Part shown: in pieces, positions 40,027-49,300 of the stretch
Layout: every line of letters begins with the position of its first letter
Numbering within the stretch: the first letter of the stretch is position 1
From: a virus
Virus record (IMG/VR): IMGVR_UViG_3300009159_008968
Location: 1-64,000 of that record
Strand: one strand, 5' to 3'
Length of the DNA: 64,000 bases
Translations under genes and position numbers: made by a program
The notes under the pieces: generated by a model
Seen by the model: only the letters and a program-made list of their open reading frames with translations
Told to the model about the DNA's origin: nothing
Databases searched by the model: none

Positions 40027-41436
40027 CTACTCCTCAAAATCTTCTGCAGATAATTGTGAACTTATACTTTGAATTGCTTGTTGTTCAATCATTGCAACGT
40101 GAGGTGCAATATTTTCAAGTCCATGAGAAGGTTGTCCAGTTCTATCAATTTCAATGAAAACTTTAGAAGTATCAAATAGTAATGGTAATTCAAAACCATC
40201 ATTACCATTTCTATTTTTCAATACTATTAATTGTGCTTTTTTCTCTCTTTTATTTTCATCGGTTCTAGCCAAACCTAATATAACATCTGCCGTTTGAGCT
40301 TTTCCTAAACTTTCTGAAATAACACTTAAATCAAATCTAGCTGAATTGATGGCAGAACGTCCCGCCTGAGAGGCTGTCCAAATGGGAATATCTAACTCCA
40401 TAGATAAAGCTCTTAAAGTTTCATAGATTTGAGTTAAACTATGTCTTTTTTCTGCATAAGTTGATGTAGGCTTCATGATATCAGCATAATCAACAAATAT
40501 TTCATCTGGTCGAAATCCGTCCCTTTCTAATATTTTAATATGATTTCTTACTGTATTAACAGTTGCAGAACCTGTTGGAAATTCTTTAATAAATAAATTT
40601 CCTCCCATTTTCTTTAACTCTTCAATTCTTTCACGAATAGCATCAGGGTTATCTAAAACATTTTTTAATTGAATATCATTTAAACAAGCATCAAAACGAT
40701 TTCCAATTACACGTTCAGCTAATTCCAAGCTATAGTAAACAACATTTTTTCCAAGCAGAAGCGCAGTAGATGCAAACTTTACCAACATCATTGATTTACC
40801 GCCACCTGTTGGAGATAAAATTACTCCTAATTCTCCACCTGATAACCCTCCACCAATTTGTTCATCTAATAAATCTAAACAAGGAACTGGTTTACGATGT
40901 TGTCGTACTAATCTTTTTTCAAGATCTTCGATATAATTGTGTCCACTATCTTTTATTTCTCCAAGCTTAATAGAGTCAGTAATTATTTTTTGTATTAATT
41001 CATAATCACCTTTCTCCCAACTTTCTGCTGCTTCTAATAAACCTTTTTTAAGTGATTGTTTTCTACAGAAATCAATTGAAATGTCTTTGACAAATTGTTT
41101 ATCAGTAACATTTAAATCTTTTAAAATATGTAGTAAATCAATAAGGCGTTCTTTTAAAACAGAATCCGATTCTTTTTCATTAATCAGATTAGTTATTGTA
41201 TTATACTCAGGAATTAGATTGTACTTACCGTAATAATCAACTATGTACTTGAGAATTATTTTTGTAAGAATTGAATCAAAATAATCCGGTTTTAAAATTT
41301 CTAATATTTGTTCTGAGAATTTCTCATCTTCTATAATAAGTTTTATTAGCTTTATTTGAAAATTTTCATCTAATAATACGTTGTTATCTTTTATGTTTAT
41401 TATAGTAGATTTAATCTCGTTAGAGTTATTTTCCAT
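40027..41436 (-). CDS. DnaB-like replicative helicase (T4 gp41-like)
   Basis: A 469-residue hexameric helicase. The RecA-like C-terminal domain shows Walker A SPTGGGKSMML (about 207), EIFVDYADIM (Walker B region), WTASQAGRSA (H3-type glutamine) and KKAQLIVLKNRNGNDGFELP with the arginine-finger region. The N-terminal 170 residues are helical, matching the primase-interacting domain. It should unwind DNA 5' to 3' on the lagging strand. It ends the replication operon (43871-40027) with recombinase, exonuclease and a small protein. No primase gene is seen in this window. Confidence 0.9.
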   Translation of the reverse strand: MENNSNEIKSTIINIKDNNVLLDENFQIKLIKLIIEDEKFSEQILEILKPDYFDSILTKIILKYIVDYYGKYNLIPEYNTITNLINEKESDSVLKERLIDLLHILKDLNVTDKQFVKDISIDFCRKQSLKKGLLEAAESWEKGDYELIQKIITDSIKLGEIKDSGHNYIEDLEKRLVRQHRKPVPCLDLLDEQIGGGLSGGELGVILSPTGGGKSMMLVKFASTALLLGKNVVYYSLELAERVIGNRFDACLNDIQLKNVLDNPDAIRERIEELKKMGGNLFIKEFPTGSATVNTVRNHIKILERDGFRPDEIFVDYADIMKPTSTYAEKRHSLTQIYETLRALSMELDIPIWTASQAGRSAINSARFDLSVISESLGKAQTADVILGLARTDENKREKKAQLIVLKNRNGNDGFELPLLFDTSKVFIEIDRTGQPSHGLENIAPHVAMIEQQAIQSISSQLSAEDFEE

Positions 41437-41454
41437 GCTGTAAAATTATAATTT

Positions 41455-41739
41455 TTATTTTTCATTTTCAAAGTTCTTCCACAATTTATTTACTTGCTCT
41501 TCTTTGTTTTTGTTTTGAATTTCTTTTTCTTTTTCAGCATATATTTCTAAAACCTTTTTTTTAAGATCAGTCATTAAAAAATAAGTTCTAGTTTCAATTA
41601 ATGTTTTAGGATCATACTTATCAGCGGGAAAATCAAGTTCTTCAATAACTTTTCCATTAAGACTTAAAGTTAAAGTAAAATAATTTTTTTTACCGGCTTC
41701 TCTTAATTTTTGGAGAAGTTCTTTTTCATTTGATTCCAT
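41455..41739 (-). CDS. Small protein in the replication operon
   Basis: A 94-residue protein, alpha/beta then a long charged helix (LKKKVLEIYAEKEKEIQNKN). It lies between helicase and exonuclease genes with spacings of 6 and 18 nt, where T4-like phages may encode helicase loaders or small accessory proteins; similarity to a loader cannot be claimed. Confidence 0.5.
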   Translation of the reverse strand: MESNEKELLQKLREAGKKNYFTLTLSLNGKVIEELDFPADKYDPKTLIETRTYFLMTDLKKKVLEIYAEKEKEIQNKNKEEQVNKLWKNFENEK

Positions 41740-41745
41740 AACACA

Positions 41746-42777
41746 TTAACTATTTAAAACTTTTTTACTATACTCTTTTTCTTTTGTAACTAATCTATAA
41801 AAAGGCTTGAAGAATGATTCCATATCATTATTATAAACAAGTTTTGTATACCCATCTTTAATCATCATTTTCATTGCATTGTTTATACTTCTATCATTAA
41901 AATTATCATTAGTATATATGATACAATTTTTTAACTCTTCTATCTCACTTAAAGATTCTTCAGGCAAAAAAGGTTCTTTTAAATTCATAAGTTTTTTATT
42001 TCTCTCAAAAATTCTTCTGGAGCCAATTATTTTTTCAAGTGTTTTTAATTTTTTTGTTTTATAAAGTTCAACACTCTCTGAAATTACTCTATCAATATCA
42101 TATTCCTCATCTACGAACTTTGGAAAGAATTTTAATATTGTTTTTAAAGCTATACCTTCAATACCAGTAATATTATCAGAATCATCACCTTCAAAACATT
42201 TAAGCAGTAAAACGTTTTTTATATCATATCCAAATAATTCTTTAAAATTATGGATAGTAATTAATTTTTTATCAGATGGTCTTAATACTGAAACATTTTC
42301 ATTGATTAATTGGTAAAAATCTTGATCTGAACTATATATTACTACTTGTTCATTTTCATCTAAATATTGAACATATCCAGCAATTAAATCATCAGCTTCA
42401 ATAAAATCAACTTCAAGCTGGCGAATAAATAACTCTTCAAGATAATTTTTGACTTTTATTTTTTGATTTAATATACTGTATTTTCTTTGTTCTTCATACT
42501 TGTATATGTTATCGCTCATATGTTGTGAACTATGTAACCATGATTTATCTCTGTTGCCTTTATAGGATGGATAGATTTCCTTTCTTGATTTACCGGAAGC
42601 TTCTCCATCCCACATTACGACAACTCTATCTGGGAAAACATAATTCACAACAGAACGTAAACTATCAAGAAAACCAAAAGACCCTCCACAATGTTCACCT
42701 TTCAATGAAAACATTTCATTGAGCTTCATGAAATTTCTTTTCAGATTCCAATTCCCATCTACAATCAATGTCTTCAT
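41746..42777 (-). CDS. 5'-3' exonuclease of the FEN family
   Basis: A 343-residue FEN-type nuclease, comparable to T4 RNase H and the 5'-nuclease domain of Pol I. Seen: N-terminal LIVDGNWNL, RVVVMWDGEASGKSRKEIYP and YKGNRD, the acidic cluster VDFIEADDLIAGYV, SSDQDFYQL, and the helix-hairpin-helix GDDSDNITGIEGIALKT. It removes RNA primers and flaps in replication. Its ATG overlaps the recombinase stop (TAATG), showing translational coupling. All metal-binding acids appear present. Confidence 0.9.
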   Translation of the reverse strand: MKTLIVDGNWNLKRNFMKLNEMFSLKGEHCGGSFGFLDSLRSVVNYVFPDRVVVMWDGEASGKSRKEIYPSYKGNRDKSWLHSSQHMSDNIYKYEEQRKYSILNQKIKVKNYLEELFIRQLEVDFIEADDLIAGYVQYLDENEQVVIYSSDQDFYQLINENVSVLRPSDKKLITIHNFKELFGYDIKNVLLLKCFEGDDSDNITGIEGIALKTILKFFPKFVDEEYDIDRVISESVELYKTKKLKTLEKIIGSRRIFERNKKLMNLKEPFLPEESLSEIEELKNCIIYTNDNFNDRSINNAMKMMIKDGYTKLVYNNDMESFFKPFYRLVTKEKEYSKKVLNS

Positions 42778-43871
42778 TATTCATCTGCTGTAACTTGATC
42801 CCAAAATTTGTCAAAATTCAAATCCCAATCATCTTTATATTTCTTTTTGTATTCATCAATAGCTTTTTTATCATCCATAATGAAACCGTGATCAGTACAA
42901 ACAATTTTACCTTTTGAAGTTACGTTTGTAATATGGTTTTTATCAACTACTAATGCAGATTTAATTGCAAATCCTACCTCATTACCATCTTTAACCGCTG
43001 TTACTTTAGAGGATCTTGACATTACACCACCCATTCTAAATACTAAAGTTGCAGCAAGATAAATTCCATCGCCACCACTATGTACTAAAGATGGTTGAGA
43101 TTGGCCCGGAGAACTTTGCGGATATGCACCACTTACAAAAAAAGCTGTTGCATTATAAGGAAAATCCTGCTTTTGGGTTGCTGTTATTCTATGCCACATA
43201 TATCTGTGGATTTTTTCTCTTAATAATTTAGCAGTTTCCATCATCGCTCTTCCTTTGCCTTCTTCGTTTGATAAATATTCTGCTCTTGATGGAGTTGAAC
43301 CAACACTATCCCAAAGGAAAACTATATCTTGTGGTAATTCTCCACTTTCTTGATAATCGAGCATTTCCTTCATGAAATCAATTCCTTCCTCAATATATTC
43401 TATTCCATCCTTCAAAATACAATTCTCTAGATCTAATCCCATTGTGGCTGCACGTTCTTTTGAGAATTTATTTTCTGTTATAATAAGAACAGGTAAAATC
43501 CCATTTTGTTGAGCACTTACTGCTAACTCAACTAACATAGTTGTTTTACCAACGTCACTTCGTCCAAACACCATTGAAATATGACCTTCTGGTATTCCCG
43601 GAAGATGTGTAGTTTCTTGAAATGCTGGTGACATCGGAATCCATGAAACAGGTTTTTTTGGAACCTCTTCATGTTTTATGTTTTTCTTAAAATCAGCTAA
43701 TGAAAATTGTTTTTTCTCTTTTACTACAATTTTCTTTTTAGGTTTTTCTTTTGGAGCTTCAGAATCAAATTGAGCTTCTAATTCTTCCTGTGTTAATTCA
43801 TCATCACTACGAGTACCGGTAAAATTCGCTAATGAAATATCATCGTTGTCTTCGGTTTTTTTCTTTGCCAT
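42777..43871 (-). CDS. UvsX/RecA-like recombinase
   Basis: A 364-residue recombinase of the RecA superfamily. Walker A GRSDVGKT (about 102-109), strand IVFLWDSVGSTPS (Walker B), the L1-region KGRAMMETAKLL and L2-region QSSPGQSQPSLVHSGGDGIY. The first 85 residues are acidic/lysine-rich linkers. It forms filaments on single-stranded DNA and drives strand exchange, as T4 UvsX does in recombination-dependent replication. The neighbours (FEN exonuclease, helicase, polymerase) support this. UvsX homology is by pattern; some phages carry a closer RecA. Confidence 0.88.
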   Translation of the reverse strand: MAKKKTEDNDDISLANFTGTRSDDELTQEELEAQFDSEAPKEKPKKKIVVKEKKQFSLADFKKNIKHEEVPKKPVSWIPMSPAFQETTHLPGIPEGHISMVFGRSDVGKTTMLVELAVSAQQNGILPVLIITENKFSKERAATMGLDLENCILKDGIEYIEEGIDFMKEMLDYQESGELPQDIVFLWDSVGSTPSRAEYLSNEEGKGRAMMETAKLLREKIHRYMWHRITATQKQDFPYNATAFFVSGAYPQSSPGQSQPSLVHSGGDGIYLAATLVFRMGGVMSRSSKVTAVKDGNEVGFAIKSALVVDKNHITNVTSKGKIVCTDHGFIMDDKKAIDEYKKKYKDDWDLNFDKFWDQVTADE

Positions 43872-43882
43872 TTTATTTTATT

Positions 43883-44251
43883 TTAATTATTAAAAAATAT
43901 ATTTTCTTCTTCGTCCAAGTATTTATCCTTTACAGTATCGTACTCCTTTAATTCATCTATAATGTTTTCAGCATATTCATTATCTATTGGAGCCATATCA
44001 TACTTGTTTTCCTGAATATATTCTTTCATTTCCTCTAAAGTCATTCCTTCTAATTCAGGATGTGTTTCTGCGCTAATAAAAATTGGACCCTTGCTCATAT
44101 AGTGAACGTATGATTCTTCTAACCAAACTTCAACAACAGGTTTTTCTTCTTTTTTAGTAACCTTTGCTTTTACTGTAGTTTTTTTTGCAGTTTTCTTCGC
44201 AGTTTTCTTCGCAGTTTTCTTTGCGGGAGTTTTTTTAGTTTTTGTAGCCAT
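43883..44251 (-). CDS. Small protein with histone H1-like lysine/alanine repeats
   Basis: A 122-residue protein. Residues 1-35 are a run of KKTAK-type repeats (KTAKKTAKKTAKKT), as in bacterial histone H1-like tails. The remainder is an acidic alpha/beta domain (VEVWLEESYVHYMSKGPIFI, LEEMKEYIQENKYDMAP). It is located in the replication operon directly before uvsX-like. DNA or RNA binding by the tail is inferred. The 12-nt tandem repeat in the gene makes copy number prone to slippage. Confidence 0.6.
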   Translation of the reverse strand: MATKTKKTPAKKTAKKTAKKTAKKTTVKAKVTKKEEKPVVEVWLEESYVHYMSKGPIFISAETHPELEGMTLEEMKEYIQENKYDMAPIDNEYAENIIDELKEYDTVKDKYLDEEENIFFNN

Positions 44252-44268
44252 GATTTTAATATTTTATA

Positions 44269-44595
44269 TTATTCGCTCATTTCAGGATTGTAAGGTTTCC
44301 AGTCATATTTTTTAGATTCCTTATCTCTACGTAAATAAAAAGTATTAGGATCTTCTTGTGTTTGACCAAATACTAAACTTGCTTTACATTTATAACATTT
44401 GATTTCAAGATATTTATATTTATTTTGAGCTAATCTTGCATTCAAATGAATGTTGTCACTTTCACACACTCCGCATTCTTCAATATCTCCAAAAGATAAT
44501 TTTTGAGCTTCCATTTGACACTCATAAGGATTTTTACCTTCAACCATAAAAGTAACAACCTCTTTTCCAATTTTTTTCTTAACAACTAATTGCAT
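44269..44595 (-). CDS. Zinc-ribbon protein in the replication cluster
   Basis: A 108-residue protein. CGVCESDNIHLNARLAQNKY, followed by LEIKCYKCKASLVFGQT, gives a CxxC...CxxC zinc ribbon of a kind common beside phage recombination genes. An N-terminal helix precedes it. It likely binds single-stranded DNA or the recombination machinery; unproven. Confidence 0.65.
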   Translation of the reverse strand: MQLVVKKKIGKEVVTFMVEGKNPYECQMEAQKLSFGDIEECGVCESDNIHLNARLAQNKYKYLEIKCYKCKASLVFGQTQEDPNTFYLRRDKESKKYDWKPYNPEMSE

Positions 44596-44651
44596 TTATT
44601 ATAATTTTTTAAAATGTTAGATATTAAAAGTAATACATATAAATGAAAAAA

Positions 44652-46274
44652 TCAATTTATAGAATCAATTTCTTCTTCAATATTTTGTTCAGTACATTCC
44701 ATTAAATTTTTTCCTGTAATGTATTGAATATCAAAATTATATTTCCCATTTTTTTCCAGAATATTTCTAATATTTTCTAATAAATACATTTCTTCCGGAT
44801 GGATATCAAAAACAAAAGAATCAAATACCTGATACATAAATTGACTTTTTTTATCACTTAAGAGTTCTTTTATTTTAAAAAGTTTATCAACAACCATATC
44901 TGCTGCTATTGATTGGACATAGTTATTATAAGCAGCCCATTCTTTATTTGGATAAACTATTGTATTATAAGGATTTATAATAAATCCTTTTTCTTTAAAA
45001 TTTTCGGATAATTTTTTTGAATTATCAATTATAGGTTTGAGAAATTCTTTTATCTTATCAATTAATTTTATACTTAATTTATTTTCTTGTAAAATTGATT
45101 TGAGTTTATCATTTCCAACACCATATATTATAGCGTGATTTATTTGTTTTCCAATTTTTCGTTGTTCTGGAGTAATATCAGGCTTACCAAAAATTATTTT
45201 AGATGTTTCTAAGTGAAGATCACTATTTTTTAATTTTTCAATAAAACTCTCATCCTTAGTTAAATAAACTGAAAGTTTGGTTTCAAAAGAAACATAATCG
45301 AAAATTGCTATTTGGCCTTTATTAAATCCTGAAACGATTTCATTTCTTAATTCGCTGTTTTTTGGTAAAAGTTGTGGGTTAAATCTTTTATCAACACAAT
45401 TAATCCTTCCAGTAATAGTTCTTTTATTTGAATATTTTAAAATTAATTTCTTTCCGTTAGAAAAATTTATTATTTTATTTGAAAGCCAATTAGTTATTTG
45501 ATCTTTTTTATTAAATCTACTTAAAATATCTTTATTCTTTGCTATATCACAATTAAGTACATCATAAAATTTGTTCATTAGAAATACAAAATATTTCTCA
45601 TTAATTGGATAAGGAGAAAATTTATGCAAACTGGATTCAGTCAAAATAAAATTACTGCACATCCAACAAATGTTTTCTAATGTTTGAATTTCAAATTCAT
45701 TTAGATTTGAATAGTATGTAAAATTATCATAATTAAAAAAAACTAAATTGTATTTTTTTATGATATTTTTTAAGAAATCTTTTTTATTTAAAAAAGTATA
45801 ATCAATTGAATTTAAGTTAATACCACAAAATGATTTATCATTGAAAACATATAGAATATCATTTGATGATAAAAAACAAAAATTGATTTTATTAGAAAAT
45901 ATTTTTTCTAAATTATCATTTATGTCACCATCTAAAACACAATCAAAAGTTTTATAATTTTGGGGAAGATATTCTTTTAAAGATTTATTAAGAAATTTTT
46001 TTAAATCTTTTTCATTTATTTCCAAATCTTCCTCCGGAGAGAAAGTCCAATACAAATTTTTCCTTATTCTTTTTTGAGAGATTTTAACCTTATCAAAATT
46101 ATTTTTTACAAAACTCCAGCCAATTATTATTGTTGGTATTGCAAAATCTTCATTTAAATTAAAATCTTTATATGTGTTTATTCCAACGCAATAATTATCA
46201 TATTCAAAAGAATATGAGTTTATATTTGACTCAGACGTAAAAATTTGACAAAAATTAGTTTTTATAACTTTCAT
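44652..46274 (-). CDS. Family A DNA polymerase, short form without recognisable exonuclease
   Basis: A 540-residue polymerase. Motif A is FDYVSFETKLSVYL (about 325), motif B/O-helix RKIGKQINHAIIYGVG (about 370), with K, R and YG preserved, and motif C VFDSFVFDIHPEE (about 484) with FDS in place of the usual HDE. Motif A reads DYVSFETK where Pol I has DYSQIELR. The first 200 residues show no DEDD exonuclease motif. T4 itself uses a family B enzyme, so this fits distant relatives, with RM378 having a comparable separate polymerase. A -7-like TACATTTG (46287-46280) lies 6 nt before the ATG, so the mRNA could be nearly leaderless. Confidence 0.85.
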   Translation of the reverse strand: MKVIKTNFCQIFTSESNINSYSFEYDNYCVGINTYKDFNLNEDFAIPTIIIGWSFVKNNFDKVKISQKRIRKNLYWTFSPEEDLEINEKDLKKFLNKSLKEYLPQNYKTFDCVLDGDINDNLEKIFSNKINFCFLSSNDILYVFNDKSFCGINLNSIDYTFLNKKDFLKNIIKKYNLVFFNYDNFTYYSNLNEFEIQTLENICWMCSNFILTESSLHKFSPYPINEKYFVFLMNKFYDVLNCDIAKNKDILSRFNKKDQITNWLSNKIINFSNGKKLILKYSNKRTITGRINCVDKRFNPQLLPKNSELRNEIVSGFNKGQIAIFDYVSFETKLSVYLTKDESFIEKLKNSDLHLETSKIIFGKPDITPEQRKIGKQINHAIIYGVGNDKLKSILQENKLSIKLIDKIKEFLKPIIDNSKKLSENFKEKGFIINPYNTIVYPNKEWAAYNNYVQSIAADMVVDKLFKIKELLSDKKSQFMYQVFDSFVFDIHPEEMYLLENIRNILEKNGKYNFDIQYITGKNLMECTEQNIEEEIDSIN

Positions 46275-46312
46275 TCCTACAAATGTAAGAAAAAAAAATT
46301 ATAATTTTATAA

Positions 46313-49300
46313 TTAACCTTCGTTCATTCCTAATCTTTTTAACATTGCGACCAATTTAGGCGTTGGAGCAGAATCAGTATGAGTACCACCATTAGAAGAC
46401 CAGTGAGTGAAAATACCATAATTGGCTGAATTGCCTTTTCCATATTTAGGTACTCTTGGTGTACTTCCCGGTGCTGGTTTTCCATCAACAGCTCTAAATG
46501 TAAACGACCAAAGATTTTGACCTTGTATAGCCTGTTGTATTTTTGGATACCTTGTAAACAATTCTCTTATTAATTTTTCTAATGCTACAATTTGAGCATC
46601 AGTATATTCTTGATAATATTGATAACCTAACCAATTAAATCCTAAATTAACATTAGGAGGCATGATTGAACCCATAAATTTTTGACCATCATAATGGAAT
46701 CTTCCTCCAGCAGGGCTATAAAAAATAGGATTTCCATTATCACCATTACCTTTATCTGGCCTAGGTTCCATTTTTCCTAAATTACACATTTCAATTCCTA
46801 TTCCATGGTCATTCCAACTATTACCGTGAACAGAATAGATATCCTCTGGTATACCAGCTGCAGTTTTTCCTTGCCAATCTATTGCGTAATGAATACCTCC
46901 TGTTTTAAATGGACCTCCACAACTTCCTACGTGGTCAACTGTATCTACTGCATTCCTACCATATCCAGCAGTGAAATGTAAAGTTATAGAACGAACTTCT
47001 CTCTTGAAAAATTGTTTCTCTTTACCAGTGTGTATCCATATAAAACTATTTCCTCTTTTAACCGATGTACATGTATTGTCTGCATTTCGTTGTCCTTCTT
47101 CGTTGGGCGGTGCTAAACTAGTAGTTGCATTTGAATTAAATGGAACAGAAGGGGCAACAGCACCCTCAGGATATAATGTATCTAAAATTGTATAAACTCT
47201 AGTTCTATGTACTTTTTGATAATCGTCTCCAGCATTAACTTTTTTTGCTTCTTTTTCAATTGCTCTAATTAATTCTTCTTTTGGCTTATCAAGAGGAGCC
47301 ATATATTGGTATTTAGAAGATTTTGCATGAGTATATATTGCAAAACCTTGTATTGCTCCAGATGTAAATAAATCGTCCCAATCAGCATTAGAAGATTTTG
47401 TTAATATCACTTCTTTGTTTCCATTGTATGGACTTGCTTTCCAATTACCTTGATATTTTCTTACAATAGAATCAGTTCCAATGTATGTTAAAATAAACTC
47501 TACAAATTTTTCGTATTGACTTCTCCAAGTACTTTGAATGAATCCTCTGCCAGCAAATTTATAAAAGTCTGCTTCACTAATAAAAGTAGAACTTGTAGTT
47601 GCTGCATCTTGAACATTTGCAAATAAAGATTTTGGAAAAGTTGTTCCTTTCCAAGCTGCATCATTAGATTTGGCAACTTTAGGATCGGTACCAAATTTAA
47701 GACCTTTGAATGCATCAATATAATTTGGATTATTAAATAATTCTCCTGCAGTTTTATTTGGAGCTTTATTATAAGAAGCTTTGCTACGAGCATCTTTACC
47801 ATTAGTAGCTGGTAACGCATAAGCATCAAACGCATATGCTATTCCGGGATGTTCAGCATTACTTAAAGAATTCATTCCTTCGTGCTTACTTTGATAACTA
47901 CCTCCAGTTTCTTCATAAATAATAGCATTAAGTGCAACAAATTCTAAGAAATTGCACCCTGATGTTCCATAATCAGGCCAAACTATAGGTATAAGAAAAT
48001 CCCAAACACTCTTAAAATTAGCTGCATTTATTTTAGCATTACATAAAGGTTTTTTATTTCCAGCTAATTCAGCATTGAACCAAGTGGCAAAATCATTATA
48101 TTTATTTTTGGTGAATTCTTTTATAATCGGATTTATATCGTCTGTTTTTGTTATTTTTTTATTTTTTATTTTTTGTAAAAATGTATAATTTAAATCACCA
48201 CCAAAACCAAGATTTTCTGTTCCGCCTCCACCACCAACAGATCCACCGCCATCATAACTTTTTAAACTTGTTCTTGTAATTGGCATTACAGCAGCAAAAT
48301 TTTCACCACCACCATACTTCATTTTAACTGCATCAATGGTAGTTTCCATGTTGTTAGGAGTAATTTTATGTTGAACTTCTGTTATCCAATATAAACCAGT
48401 AAAAATAGGAAGACCTTCAACTGCTATTAATTGTGTTGGATACAACTGAGCATTACCAATTAAATCTAAAGATATTTTATAACTTCTTCCTTGCATTACT
48501 GCTAACATAGAACAATCAAAACTTTTTCTTTTATTTTGATTTTGAGGATTTGCAATATCACTTGTTGCTTGTATACTTTCAGATGTTACTTTATTGTCAT
48601 CTGTTCCAGCCTTAATTGATTTTACGATTACATTATTAGGATCGCCATATCGTAAACCTAAAATAGGTTGATCTATTTTATTTAATTGATCAAAGAAAGT
48701 ATCGTCTGGATAAATTGATTCATTACTATTATTTTTTAATAATCTATTTTCTGGTGTAGGGGCCCAAATAATTGATAAAGCGTTTTTACCAGCACCATAA
48801 TCTAATCCATTTGTTGGCAAAAAAATATCACGCAGGTCATCAGTTATTCCACCGGGAATAGGTTGTAATAAAAAATTATTCGTAGTGCAAATATTTTGCA
48901 TCATATTAAGAGTCGATGTCTGAGAATTATTTTCTAATAATGAATCTGTATTAATAATAGCATCTTTAATATCTATACCAGCAGTAACTTGATTTGCTAA
49001 TGGAAATTGAAAATTCAAATAGAAAAAAGAATTTTTGTCAGTTGATCTGTATGCATTTTCTAAAGCTGTTCTTAAATTCATCGATCTAGAGTTTGTACCA
49101 GCAGGCAAGCTCCCATTTCCTTCTAAATCATTAATATTTGCTAAAGCAATCCATGCTTGACAAATATGATGAAATTGTGTATAAACAGCGTTAATTTCAG
49201 CTTGATCATATGTGTAAGGTTGTGGCCCTGTAACTTCTGTTGTGGCTATGTCTGTAAATGCTCCGCCTCCGCCAAAAGCAGAAGCTGTTTGTGCATCTTG

